This document shows, in pieces, positions 1 through 9,366 of a DNA stretch of 29,684 nt. Below the pieces are notes generated by a model, which searched no databases, was not told where the DNA came from, and saw only the letters and a list, made by a program, of their open reading frames with translations. The DNA is from Candidatus Latescibacterota bacterium (lineage in GTDB: Bacteria > Latescibacterota > UBA2968 > UBA8231), in the NCBI GenBank assembly GCA_022825185.1, contig JAJDYK010000095.1, positions 1 through 29,684 of the forward strand, in the 5' to 3' direction. The translations under genes were made by a program, and so were the position numbers. Within the stretch, counting starts at the first letter, position 1. Each line of letters begins with the position of its first letter.

Positions 1-1414
1 CACTGCGCACGACGTCGATCAATTCTGGATAAAAGGATTGTTCAAAGGCGTGAATGTGAAATGTGCCCTGCGCACCCTTGCCTGCCGTCCGCAAGGTGTA
101 TTCATCGGCGAGTGCTCCCATATCCTCACCCGCCTCAATCCTCTCTTTGATCTCCACGGCCTCTTCCCGAGTTTGCACCATGATCTCCTGCAACGTGACC
201 TCCTCCGGTGCAGTAAATAACTCGGGCCGCTCGTCGTATAGTTTCCTGACCGCTTCCGGCTCGATATGGACTTGGTCCTTGACCGCCGTCTGCCTAAGCG
301 CCAACAGCAATAGCGCGTCTTTGCGGCGCTCATACCAGCGCACAATCTGCTCTTCGCGGTCCATCCCCCTTTCATAGGCCACGTGCAGGAACAAGGTGCG
401 GGGCAGCAACACGTCTTCGGCAAACCACCGCACCGACTCGGCAATGTCGCCTGAAAAACCCATGTTCAACTCTGCGGCGTAATCCCAAAAATCTCCCACC
501 GTGATACTGCCGTCGCGGAATTGAAAGAGCACCGCTGCGCGTTCAGCCTCGGTGTACTCTCTACGCCCTGTCGCAATCCACTGCTGAAGCTGATGCAAAG
601 TCTCGGCGTTGGCCTGCAAGTCAATATCGTCCCGCAGTTGCGCCAAGAACGCCTCTATCAGTTCGGTCGTCTTTTCCTCTCGCAGCTTGGCCTCCAGCTC
701 GTTGCTCGCGGTGGCAAAACTCACGGGCCGGGCGTGCATGACTTGATAGATCCCGAATTGGCCATTGGGCAGGCGGATCGGCTCCGAGTACTCGCCGACC
801 GCAAGCGCACTTATGTACTCTTGCAGGTAGATCGGGATGCGCTTGGGAGTCAGGTAGCCATCCAGTTCCCCACCTTGCGGTGCCGTCGATTTGTGCTGCG
901 ATCGGCTGTGCGCCAGTTCGGCGAAATCCCGGCCATCGGCAAGGCTTTGCCCGATCTCCTCGGCTTCTGCTTGCGTATCGACGATGATCAAACGCAGCTT
1001 GACCTCGCGCTCCTTGTCCGCAGCCTCGTAAGCCGCTCGCAACTCCTGCTCACCGACGTGGACCTTGGCGAGAAATTCGCGCTCGAACAACAAGCTCAAC
1101 ACCCGTTCGGCTTTTTCCCGCTGTAGCTTCTGCGCCACCTCTGGCACCTCGTCGAGTCCCCTTTTGATCGCTTCTTGGAGGAAAATTTCCTTGTCGATAA
1201 CCGTCTGTAAATAGTCGCGATAGCCGTCTAAGCCGGACTTTTTCGTCTTTAGCTGTGCCGGTAAGCGCTGTTCAAAGTCGATCAATTGAGAGGCCGTTAT
1301 CCGGCGGTTTCCCACTTCGGCCAAAACGGGATCTTCTAGTTCCTCGGCATCCTTTGTACAGCTCATAAATGCTAGGACAATTCCACTGCAAACTAGGGAC
1401 AGGTACGCTTTCAT
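1..1414 (-). CDS. Parvulin-type peptidyl-prolyl isomerase lipoprotein, 3' end off the window
   Basis: The frame is open from an ATG at 1414 to base 1, about 471 codons, and its 3' end lies outside the window. The N-terminus is a short hydrophobic signal ending at a Cys near residue 19 (AFMSC), an imperfect lipobox, so a membrane-anchored lipoprotein is likely. Residues ~30-110 resemble the SurA/PrsA-type N-terminal chaperone helices. Residues ~130-240 form a parvulin (PpiC) rotamase domain with the typical EVKLRLIIV start, FAELA segment, GGELDGY turn and G-x-F-G-I-Y-Q end. A second parvulin-like repeat begins near residue 400 (EVTLQEIMV) and is cut by the edge. It is the last visible gene of the surface operon, 59 bp after the preceding stop. 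By family it isomerises prolyl bonds of exported proteins; that it serves the upstream outer-membrane-type proteins is inference. The ribosome site is weak. Confidence 0.85.
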   Translation of the reverse strand, partial: MKAYLSLVCSGIVLAFMSCTKDAEELEDPVLAEVGNRRITASQLIDFEQRLPAQLKTKKSGLDGYRDYLQTVIDKEIFLQEAIKRGLDEVPEVAQKLQREKAERVLSLLFEREFLAKVHVGEQELRAAYEAADKEREVKLRLIIVDTQAEAEEIGQSLADGRDFAELAHSRSQHKSTAPQGGELDGYLTPKRIPIYLQEYISALAVGEYSEPIRLPNGQFGIYQVMHARPVSFATASNELEAKLREEKTTELIEAFLAQLRDDIDLQANAETLHQLQQWIATGRREYTEAERAAVLFQFRDGSITVGDFWDYAAELNMGFSGDIAESVRWFAEDVLLPRTLFLHVAYERGMDREEQIVRWYERRKDALLLLALRQTAVKDQVHIEPEAVRKLYDERPELFTAPEEVTLQEIMVQTREEAVEIKERIEAGEDMGALADEYTLRTAGKGAQGTFHIHAFEQSFYPELIDVVRS

Positions 1415-1473
1415 AGATTCAGTCAACTCACAATTTTTAGGTGGAATGGATCAAACCCGACGGTCAGCAGGCG

Positions 1474-4293
1474 CTAGCGGATGCTGCCATATACCGTCAC
1501 AAAGGAGAGAGCACCCGTCTCCCGAGCGCTCGGCTGTTCAAAGCGCTCCAGATAGCGTCTGCTCACCCTTATCCCCATCAGAGTTTGCAGGGTATAGCCC
1601 AGATACGGCTTGTCGATGGAAAACTGCACGGCGAGCGAGGTCTCGTTGAAATCTCTGGTCGTATCGCCGACGCGCAAACCAGCGATGGCCGTCTCGTCTT
1701 GGACAAAATCGCGGAAGATCAGGTGCTCGACGCCCAACTGCAGCGATACGTGGTTCAAAAAGGAACGCCGCAGCAAGAGCGAGGAAATCCCGCTCCAATC
1801 TTGGCGGTCGGCGGTCGAGGCGGTGGTTAGGCGGTCGATATTGTAGGGCGTGTCGTCCATGAAGAGTTCGTGCTTGAAGCGCGGTTGCACCGTCAACCGG
1901 CCCAGCGAAAATTGGTAATCTATGCGGTTGATCAGCCCCAGCCGCCGCGTGTTGCGGGCGATTTTGCGGCCGGCGCGGTCGCGGGCATTGGCGTCGCGCT
2001 GCCGAATGAACTCGTGAATGAACTTGCCCTCGCTATTGATGCCCTTGTAGGTCTTGCCGGTGAAACCAGCCCACAGCCGATTGACGACGGCGTCGCGCAT
2101 CGCCAGCGGATCCATGACCGGCTGCATTGACCCCGGCGAGTCCAGCGGCCGGCCCAGTTCAGGCCGCGCCGTCACCCACTGAACCACATCGTCGGCAATG
2201 TCGTCTTGCACCAGCTTAAACATGTTGTAAAAGGCAACATTTCCCACCGTTGAAAAATTGCGCTCGTAGGCCAGCAAGGCATAGCGGGTCAGGTTCTTTG
2301 CACCGGTGGACAAGCGCTGCACTTGCTCTTGCCCCGCCATCCACTTCAACTCCGGCGTCAGCCACGCTCCCAAGTAGGCGTTGTACCCGCGCCGATCGCG
2401 CTTATAGGGATAATCCGGCTCGTCGTCGTTTTCAAAGCGCTCGCCCCAACCATTGTTATTCAAGTCGATGGCGAAGACAAATTCTGGCCGATCGACGTAG
2501 TGGCGCAAAAACTGCTCTTCGTAGTCGGGCATGAAATTGGGGCGCACTGGCGTGTTGTTCTGATTGAAATCGGAAATGAAATCGTTGTTTTCGTCGAGAC
2601 CGGGAAACACCGCTCCGTCGGCCAAACCCTCCTTGTCGCGCCGCTGGTCAAGGCGGATGTCATTGTCGTCGTTGTCATCGACCAAGTCGTAGAGAAATTC
2701 CGACCGCGCCTCTTCGTCGTCACTGTAATTGATCCGCCCACCCTGATCGACGAGGAACGACGTGGTGTTGTACTCGGCGTCCATGCTAAACGCCTCGCCG
2801 AACAGGAAGAAAGGATAGAATTCTCTGGCGACGTTGATCATCCAACCCGTCGCCGACTCATCCCCCAATACGCCGGACGCGCTGTGGTGCGTCTGACGCG
2901 CGATATTAGGGTACTGCCGAAACTGGTGGTTGACATTGTACTCGCCGTACATCCGAAAGCCCGCCCAATCGCTGACCTCAAAGCTGAAGCCGAAAACCTG
3001 GGTCGCTGTCGGCAGGCCGTAGTCGAAGACGACCCACCGCTGATTGGAGTTGTCTTGGACATTGCCGTCCGCTCGCACCACGTTTAAAAACTTGGATTGA
3101 GCCCCCAAAGGTTCATTGTCGGTCTGGACATCCGAGGTGACATCGATCCGGTAGTCGTTGTTGAGTAGGAAGCGGAACTTCACCGCGGTGATATTGTTGA
3201 CCAAGTCGGCATCGTCGATGATGTCTTCCAGCGCCATCACCGCGGGGTCTTCCGCAGAGAAATTGTACCGATAGGTGATCTCGCCCTCGCTGCCGACCCC
3301 TTCGGCAACGGGAAAACCATTGCGCGTGGTCCCACCCTCCACCTGCGGCAGAAAACCAAGCTGACTGCCGACCAGCACGGTATCGCGGCCGCCGATTTGG
3401 GTATGCACTTCAATATCTTGGTCGAAAACCGTAGGGCCGCCCACGCCGTCCTCGGGCGAGTCGTCTGTTATGCGGACGATGATCCAGTTGATGCGATTTT
3501 CCAGTTGGCCGTTAGTCAACTTGCCCTTGAAGGGATTACCGCCGCGGTCGGACTGCGAGCGGTCGTTGTGGGCGTTGACAAAGGTCGCGCCCAAACGCAG
3601 GGCGTCGAGGACCTGCCATTCGCCCCGGAGGCCGAGCAAGTTGGTAAAATTCTCGGTGACGATGGGGACCCGCACACCCGGAGCGATCTGATGCACCGGC
3701 AGACTAACCCGCGACATCAGCACGGTAGCGGCCAAGCGGTCGGCAGCATAGTCAAACTGCACTCCGTTAAACCTAGTTTTGCGGAACGTCATCGGCGTTA
3801 GCGTGGTGTTAATCAGGTCGCCGATGGTCACCCCCAAATAGTGCTGGCCCTTGGTATCGGTGGCAATGAGTAGATTGCTGAACCACGAGTCGTAGCGCCC
3901 GGACGGTTTGAGCAGACCCGAGCCCCCAGAGCTGGTCGGCTGTCGCTGCCGCCAATCGTACACCAGCCAACCCTTGGTCAAATAGCGCCCGTACAGGTCG
4001 TAGAAATAGTCGCCTTCCTGCCCGGGAGAAAAGTAGCGTCGGTAGGGATCCCGCGCGTAATTAGTGTACTCCCACTGCCAGCGGTATTCGGAGACGATTT
4101 CCTGCGGCATGTACCAGCGCTTCAACGCGGGCACAAACGCCGCCTGCTGCATGAGTGGACCAGAGGCGTAATAGGAAACCCGGTCCTCCTCGTTGGTCCC
4201 CAAGCGATTGCCGTAATCGGGCTGGGCACTCGCCGGAGCCAATCCGACCAGCAGGCAAACCGCCGCCCCCATTGTTAGATCGCGTCGCGTCAT
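1474..4293 (-). CDS. Large outer-membrane-type protein, second of a tandem pair
   Basis: A 939-residue exported protein of a family I do not recognise by name. The first ~24 residues form a signal peptide (basic start, hydrophobic core, ASA cleavage site before QPDYG). The rest is rich in alternating aromatic/hydrophobic residues and ends in FVTVYGSIR, suggesting beta strands and probably an outer-membrane barrel or a surface protein. Residues ~545-640 are strikingly acidic and Asn-rich, with DENNDF, DFNQNN, DLNNNGW and FENDDEPDYPY, which resemble calcium-binding loops. The protein is a clear paralogue of the gene just upstream (4290-7082): both share NYARD, YDLYG, DYGLP, MINV, FFLFGEAFSMD and the acidic block in the same order. 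Its ATG overlaps the upstream TGA (ATGA, 4290-4293), and no strong ribosome site is seen, so translational coupling is likely. A substrate or partner cannot be inferred. Confidence 0.88.
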   Translation of the reverse strand: MTRRDLTMGAAVCLLVGLAPASAQPDYGNRLGTNEEDRVSYYASGPLMQQAAFVPALKRWYMPQEIVSEYRWQWEYTNYARDPYRRYFSPGQEGDYFYDLYGRYLTKGWLVYDWRQRQPTSSGGSGLLKPSGRYDSWFSNLLIATDTKGQHYLGVTIGDLINTTLTPMTFRKTRFNGVQFDYAADRLAATVLMSRVSLPVHQIAPGVRVPIVTENFTNLLGLRGEWQVLDALRLGATFVNAHNDRSQSDRGGNPFKGKLTNGQLENRINWIIVRITDDSPEDGVGGPTVFDQDIEVHTQIGGRDTVLVGSQLGFLPQVEGGTTRNGFPVAEGVGSEGEITYRYNFSAEDPAVMALEDIIDDADLVNNITAVKFRFLLNNDYRIDVTSDVQTDNEPLGAQSKFLNVVRADGNVQDNSNQRWVVFDYGLPTATQVFGFSFEVSDWAGFRMYGEYNVNHQFRQYPNIARQTHHSASGVLGDESATGWMINVAREFYPFFLFGEAFSMDAEYNTTSFLVDQGGRINYSDDEEARSEFLYDLVDDNDDNDIRLDQRRDKEGLADGAVFPGLDENNDFISDFNQNNTPVRPNFMPDYEEQFLRHYVDRPEFVFAIDLNNNGWGERFENDDEPDYPYKRDRRGYNAYLGAWLTPELKWMAGQEQVQRLSTGAKNLTRYALLAYERNFSTVGNVAFYNMFKLVQDDIADDVVQWVTARPELGRPLDSPGSMQPVMDPLAMRDAVVNRLWAGFTGKTYKGINSEGKFIHEFIRQRDANARDRAGRKIARNTRRLGLINRIDYQFSLGRLTVQPRFKHELFMDDTPYNIDRLTTASTADRQDWSGISSLLLRRSFLNHVSLQLGVEHLIFRDFVQDETAIAGLRVGDTTRDFNETSLAVQFSIDKPYLGYTLQTLMGIRVSRRYLERFEQPSARETGALSFVTVYGSIR

Positions 4294-7082
4294 TCTACAC
4301 CGGCGTACACCGAGATAAAACTAGTGCCAAAGGAGCGACTCTCGCTCTGCTTCACGAGGCCATCAGCACCCAACACCACGGCCTCGTCCCACCGCTTGGT
4401 ATAGCTGACGCCAAACTGAGTGGTGAGCTTGTAGCCGAGATAGTGGCCGAGGGTCGTCCACTGCACGGCCAAGACCAAATTGCGGAAATCGCCCGTGTCT
4501 TGGGTCGGACCGTCGTCCAGCAAGGCGTCTTCGTCCAAGACCAGCTCGCGGAAAACCGAATACTCCACGCCGCTTTCGAGAAAGGAATTGTTCAACACCG
4601 GCAGCCGCGCCTGCAAAATGCCGATCCCCATCCACTCCTTGCGGTCGGGATCGGCCTGCAAAAAGGCCGTCTGGTTGAGGTATTCGCTTTTCACCTTGGG
4701 TTGCAGCACGAACTGGCCAATCTTGCGGGTGTAATCCGCCTTATTGATCAGACCCAAGAACTGCGAGCTTTCATTGAGAATGGGCGCATCGCCGCTTTTG
4801 AACGCCTCACCCCGCTGGCTAAAGAGGCTGTATTTGAATTTGTTGATCACGTTCAGCTTTTTGAGCGGTTCGTAATCGAATTGCACGTAGCTGTCATTGA
4901 CCCAAGTGTCTCTGGCCGGCAGGATGTCCTCGACAAGGGCTAGCGAGATTGTTTGCAGATAGAGCGTCGGCTCGCGGCGCACGTCGGGGATATTGTCCGC
5001 GACCTTTTTCAGCGAATTGAAAAACCGCAAGCGGCCCCATTGCGAATGGTCGCGGTCGTACGTGAAAACGCCGTAGGTCGCGTGGCTGCGGCGGTTGGAA
5101 GATAGCTCGTCCTCGCGCAGCCGTCCCACCGTCAATCGCGCTTCCGGCGTCAGGTGTTGGCCGACATAGACATTGTAGCCCCGGTGATTCCTGCGGTAGG
5201 GATAGTCGGGCAAGTCGTCGTTTTCAAACCGATCGATCCAGTTGTTGTTGTTGAGGTCAATGCCAAAGAGGAATTCTGGCCGATCGACGTTGTAGCGGAA
5301 AAACGGCTCCTCGTAATCCGGGATGCGATTGCTCAGCGAGATATTGTCGTTTTGGTTGAAGTCCGAGACGAAGTCGTTGTTTTCGTCCCAACCAGGGAAG
5401 ACGATCGCATCGGGGCCGCCTTGGCCCCAGCGGGTCCAATCGGGCGTGCGATCTTGGTCGTCGTTGTCATCGACAAACTCATACATTGAGGTGCGTTCGT
5501 CGTCGTAGTAGATGTTGCCGCCCGAATCGACGATATACGCCGTCGTCGAGTAATCGGGATCCATGCTGAAGGCCTCGCCGAACAAGAAGAACGGATACGC
5601 CTGCTTGGAAACGTTGATCATCCAAGCTGCGGCGTCGCGGGCGTGGGTGCGCAGGTTGCGGTCCGCGTTGGCGAGTGTGAGGTTGGGATACTGGGTGTAG
5701 TCGCGATTAATATCGTACTCAGCATAGGCGTCAAAGCCCATCAACTGCAACACTTCCATGGTAAATCCGAACACCATGTTGGCCGATGGCAGTCCGTAGT
5801 CAAAGACGACGCGCTGCTGATTTGAATTGTCTGTCACATTGCCTGCGGCGCTGCGGACATCGAACAGCACGGCACCCGCTTGCGCCAAGTCCAAACCCGT
5901 AAGCGGCGGGCTGGGCAAACTGCCGCGCCCGATCTGGCGATCGGACCACACTTGGATCTTGTAGTCGTTGGCCACTACGAGATCGAACTGGATATCGACG
6001 ATCTCCGTCGGCCGCGGGCCAATATAAGCCAAGTCGGTGAAGTCGTAGTTGATGACGATTTGTTCTTCGCCGTCGGCGGCCAAAAAACCCTCTCGTGGGA
6101 AGCCGCCGGTAATCACCGGCCATTTGGTCGGATCGGCTACCACCTCTCGCAAGCGGAATTTCGTGCGCTTCTTGGTGTCGAAATCCTCGGCGGTAATGAT
6201 GATGTCGTGGGCAAACAACGCGGCGCCGCCCTGGCCGTCTTCCGGTGAATCGTCGCTCAGCACGACAGCGAGGACCCGAATCGGGTCGCTGCCTTGCCCA
6301 GCCCCCAAGGTGCCGATAAACGGGTTGCGTTCAAACGCCTCGGCCAGCGTCTGCGAATGGTGGGCATTGACCATAGTCGCGCCGACCTTGACAAAATCCC
6401 CCACCTGCGCCGTGGCCCGTCCCCCCATCATATTGGTCGCATTGGTCGAGGTGCTGGGCTGTAGCGCGGGGGTGGTGCCGAGGATCGCCTCGCTAGCGCG
6501 CGAAAACAACAGCGTCGCCTCGTATTTGTCCGCGGCAAAGTCCATCTGGATGCCGTTGAAACGCGGCTTCGAAAAGGTCAGTGGGGTCAGGGCGGTGCGG
6601 ATGCGTTCGCCAATGGTTATCGCCAAGTAATACTGATCGCGCGAATCAGCAGAGACCGTAACGGCGTTGAACCACGAATTGAACCTGGGGTCTTTGTATA
6701 TCGACGAACCAAATTGGCCCGGTTGCGTCTGGTTCCAATCGAAAACCAGCCAGCCCCAAGTTTGGTAGTTCCCGTACAGGTCGTAAAACGGCCCGCCCTG
6801 GCGGTTAGTGTTGACGTAGCGCTGGTACAAATCTCGGGCGTAATTCGAGTATTCCCACTGGCGAAAGCCGTAATCGACGTATAGCTCTTGCGGCACGTAC
6901 CATTTCTTGAGCGCCGGGTCGAGCGCATCGAAGAGGACGCCCGGGCCGCGCGGCTCAAAGGTGGGTTGGGCACCGCGCTGGGTCCCGAAACGACGGTCCA
7001 ACGACTGGCCAGTCGCCTCAGTCGCTGGCAATACCAGTGCAAAGAGGACCAGCCACGCGGATATCCCCCTAGTTCTGCCCAT
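4290..7082 (-). CDS. Large outer-membrane-type protein, first of a tandem pair
   Basis: A 930-residue exported protein, paralogous along its whole length to the next gene in the operon. The start is ATG 7082, supported by a strong GGAGG (7089-7093) six bases upstream and by a signal peptide (MGRTRG, then a hydrophobic core, likely cleavage after ATG or ATGQ near residue 26). An N-terminal block contains WEYSNYARD, FYDLYG and FDWNQ. The middle has RVVFDYGLP and FFLFGEAFSMD. An acidic Asn/Asp block sits at about residues 545-640 (DENNDFVSDFNQND, DLNNNNWIDRFENDD). The C-terminus ends in FISVYAGVE and looks beta-rich. Outer-membrane localisation is inference from composition. It begins 59 bp after the stop of the discoidin/FlgD-like gene at 7142, so it is probably in the same transcript. 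Function unknown. Confidence 0.88.
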   Translation of the reverse strand: MGRTRGISAWLVLFALVLPATEATGQSLDRRFGTQRGAQPTFEPRGPGVLFDALDPALKKWYVPQELYVDYGFRQWEYSNYARDLYQRYVNTNRQGGPFYDLYGNYQTWGWLVFDWNQTQPGQFGSSIYKDPRFNSWFNAVTVSADSRDQYYLAITIGERIRTALTPLTFSKPRFNGIQMDFAADKYEATLLFSRASEAILGTTPALQPSTSTNATNMMGGRATAQVGDFVKVGATMVNAHHSQTLAEAFERNPFIGTLGAGQGSDPIRVLAVVLSDDSPEDGQGGAALFAHDIIITAEDFDTKKRTKFRLREVVADPTKWPVITGGFPREGFLAADGEEQIVINYDFTDLAYIGPRPTEIVDIQFDLVVANDYKIQVWSDRQIGRGSLPSPPLTGLDLAQAGAVLFDVRSAAGNVTDNSNQQRVVFDYGLPSANMVFGFTMEVLQLMGFDAYAEYDINRDYTQYPNLTLANADRNLRTHARDAAAWMINVSKQAYPFFLFGEAFSMDPDYSTTAYIVDSGGNIYYDDERTSMYEFVDDNDDQDRTPDWTRWGQGGPDAIVFPGWDENNDFVSDFNQNDNISLSNRIPDYEEPFFRYNVDRPEFLFGIDLNNNNWIDRFENDDLPDYPYRRNHRGYNVYVGQHLTPEARLTVGRLREDELSSNRRSHATYGVFTYDRDHSQWGRLRFFNSLKKVADNIPDVRREPTLYLQTISLALVEDILPARDTWVNDSYVQFDYEPLKKLNVINKFKYSLFSQRGEAFKSGDAPILNESSQFLGLINKADYTRKIGQFVLQPKVKSEYLNQTAFLQADPDRKEWMGIGILQARLPVLNNSFLESGVEYSVFRELVLDEDALLDDGPTQDTGDFRNLVLAVQWTTLGHYLGYKLTTQFGVSYTKRWDEAVVLGADGLVKQSESRSFGTSFISVYAGVE

Positions 7083-7117
7083 TAAATCCCTCCGTTAGAA
7101 AACAAATCTTCCTACTC

Positions 7118-7138
7118 ATGCTGAGCGCAGCGCAGCAT
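7118..7138. repeat. Imperfect palindrome in an intergenic gap (REP-like)
   Basis: ATGCTG (7118-7123) and CAGCAT (7133-7138) form a 6-bp stem around a GC-rich loop in the 59-bp gap between two operon genes. It resembles short REP-like palindromes, but only one copy is visible here, so a repeat family cannot be shown. It could serve as an mRNA processing or stability hairpin between genes of the operon. Confidence 0.35.
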
Positions 7139-7141
7139 CCA

Positions 7142-9340
7142 CTAATAAACCATCTCGACGATACCCACGACCGCTTCCTCTTTGGCATCCGTGGCCAAAT
7201 CGACGCGGAAGAGGTATATCCCTGGGGGCATTTGTTGCCCCGCAGCATTCGTGCCGTCCCACTGCGCGGAGAAACTCCCGCCTCCCTGTTCGCCCGCAAA
7301 GAGCGTGCGGACGCGGTGTCCGGCTAGATCGAACACGCGCACCGTAAGCGGCGCTGCATCGACCAACCGCACCAAATCGCAGTGTATCCGCGTCTCATCA
7401 TTGATCCCATCTCCATTGGGACTGAAGACACGCGGTTGGGCTGCGACATTAATCATCAGGCGTCCCCCCGCCAACGGCACTCTTACCGCTAGATCATTCG
7501 GGTCAGCAGCCCCGATAGGTATTAAATCGTCGTCCGCCGCCCCCAAATCGGCCGCATTGCCGCCAATAACCCGCTGGCCAAGGTCATCAGTGGCGCTGTT
7601 CCAAGCCGTGCCGGTAAAAGTCGTGCCAAACCTCAACACGCGGCACTTGAATCGAATTTTGAGCACTGCCGCCCGGCCCGCAGCCAAATCGCTTTCCGTG
7701 ATCGCGGGAAAGCGCACCCGCAAATGCCGCTCAGTCACCGATTCTACGGCAAAGAGGCCGCTGTCGTCTTGGACCGGCAGATTGGTCAAGTCCACGCCCG
7801 TGAAATCCGCTGTCTGCACCTGGCCGTCAGCGTGTACCACCTCGATAGTCTCAACCTCTTCAGAGCGCACGGGCGTGGCGATCTCGAACACATCGAAACC
7901 CAAATCCACGCCCTGGCGCATCTTGGTCGGCAGAACGGCATACGTAAACGACACCGGCACGCCTAGTTCGACTTGGCGCGGGACGACCTCACTGATGATC
8001 CGCTCCGTCAGCGGCGGATTGGATACCGTAAAGGCGAGCGCACCCAACGCGCGGGCGGCTTCCAAGTCCTGGCTGTCGAATTCGGCCTTCAACTGGAAAT
8101 AGCGGCGCGGGCCGGGCGAAAGAATGGGCACGCCCAACTCATCGTCGCCGATGTTTGCGGCGTTTATAACGCCCGCAGTTAGCTTATACGGCGGCGACCA
8201 GCGGCTCCAAGCGACTAAGTCGGAGCGCACATCGCCCTTATCCGCACTTCTCAAATCGTCGTACTCATCCTGCGTCAACGCCACCTGATTGCGCTCGTCA
8301 ATGGGCAGGGCGTTGAAGAGGTCGAGGGCTTCTTCAACATCGTCAATCGCGTCCAAGTCAACCGCATCGCCTGTAGCCGTAGTTGCAACTGCTCCTTCCC
8401 GCCACGGCACCTCCTCCCCGCTGCCTGAATGCAGGCGGGTAAATTCCAACGGCGTGTCGTCCCAGCCGCTGCGCGAACTGATCAGCAAGCGCGACAGGCG
8501 CTCGGACCCGAAGTGTTCCTCCTCCCAGCGGATGCGCCCCCACAGCGCTAATTCCTCGCCAAAATCGAAAATGTTGGAAAGGTAGTCGGCCCGTGGCACG
8601 AAACCGGAGCCAAACACGCGGAATTCCGCAATCTCAAACCCCACGGTGGTCTGCGATTTCAGGCGGATATAGCGGACGTATTGCGGCGGGATGGTCAGCT
8701 CGACGACCGGCTCTTCGTTTTCCGTCTCCAGTTCGACTGTGGTCAGCACTGGCTGATTGGCCACCTGCGTTTCTTCGCTGCCGTCGTTGAGCAGCAGTTC
8801 AAAGCCGCGCAGGAAATCGTTTTGGAACGGGAAATCCGGGGCGGGAAAATCGGGGTGTGCGTTGCGGGGGAAAAACTGGATCCGCTCGACGCCGAACCGC
8901 GCGCCGAGATCGAAATCCATGATGACCCCAAGCGAGTTGACCTGACTCCCCCCGCGAGCCGTCTTGCGCTCAAAGGCGGTCGTGGGATCGTCGTCGATCA
9001 TAAAAATTAGCTGGTCTTTTATGACCTGCGACAAAATAGTCGGCGCGCCGAGACGCCCGCCGCGGTCGAGGAGGCCCAAGGCGATATTTACAGTCTCATC
9101 CGCCTGTTGCGGCGACAGCCAGCCCACTCGGTCGCCAGCATCAAATTCGAGTACATTGCCTGGGGTGTTGTTAACCTCAACCTCGGTCGGACTGGTTTGT
9201 ATCAAAGCCGCGATAGTGCCTCCACCGCTTTCCCATGTCAAACCGTCCTCTCCGCCGATGACAATCGTGCGGCGCTCCGCCCCTAGATTCTGCACCGCTA
9301 ACAATACCAGCACCAACGCCTTCGCACGCGGATACAACAC
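7142..9340 (-). CDS. Exported discoidin-like protein with NGDG/FlgD-Ig-like C-terminus (third paralogue)
   Basis: The likely start is GTG 9340, giving a good signal peptide (MLYPRAKALVLVLLAVQNLGA, then ERR) and preceded by AAGAGAG (9347-9353). The frame stays open to a TTG at 9370 that overlaps the upstream stop, but that start lacks a ribosome site. From GTG the protein has 732 residues. An N-terminal region has a discoidin-like pattern (DDDPTTAFE, then FDLG, FGVERIQFF) and is followed by YLSNIFDFG. A WSRW segment leads to SPGPRRYFQLKAEF, and a middle domain begins at SNPP and contains LGFDVFEI. The last ~100 residues contain SPNGDGIND, VRVFDLAGHRVRTL and PPGIYLFRVD, the fold seen in FlgD-Ig and CHU_C-type C-termini, and end in MVY. 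Probably surface-displayed. The role is unknown; carbohydrate or matrix binding is suggested only by the discoidin-like modules. Confidence 0.85.
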   Translation of the reverse strand: MLYPRAKALVLVLLAVQNLGAERRTIVIGGEDGLTWESGGGTIAALIQTSPTEVEVNNTPGNVLEFDAGDRVGWLSPQQADETVNIALGLLDRGGRLGAPTILSQVIKDQLIFMIDDDPTTAFERKTARGGSQVNSLGVIMDFDLGARFGVERIQFFPRNAHPDFPAPDFPFQNDFLRGFELLLNDGSEETQVANQPVLTTVELETENEEPVVELTIPPQYVRYIRLKSQTTVGFEIAEFRVFGSGFVPRADYLSNIFDFGEELALWGRIRWEEEHFGSERLSRLLISSRSGWDDTPLEFTRLHSGSGEEVPWREGAVATTATGDAVDLDAIDDVEEALDLFNALPIDERNQVALTQDEYDDLRSADKGDVRSDLVAWSRWSPPYKLTAGVINAANIGDDELGVPILSPGPRRYFQLKAEFDSQDLEAARALGALAFTVSNPPLTERIISEVVPRQVELGVPVSFTYAVLPTKMRQGVDLGFDVFEIATPVRSEEVETIEVVHADGQVQTADFTGVDLTNLPVQDDSGLFAVESVTERHLRVRFPAITESDLAAGRAAVLKIRFKCRVLRFGTTFTGTAWNSATDDLGQRVIGGNAADLGAADDDLIPIGAADPNDLAVRVPLAGGRLMINVAAQPRVFSPNGDGINDETRIHCDLVRLVDAAPLTVRVFDLAGHRVRTLFAGEQGGGSFSAQWDGTNAAGQQMPPGIYLFRVDLATDAKEEAVVGIVEMVY

Positions 9341-9366
9341 AGCCGACTCTCTTCTTAATAGGTTGG

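Noticed and set aside
521..1126. A 201-codon plus-strand frame near the left edge
   Set aside because: It is antisense to the parvulin gene, whose frame runs stop-free to the window edge and has clear domain motifs.
2323..3087. A 254-codon plus-strand frame, and similar long plus frames at 4155-4943, 9967-10518 and 11125-11949
   Set aside because: Each is the mirror of a minus-strand operon gene with signal peptide, domains and ribosome site; such shadows are expected in GC-rich coding DNA.
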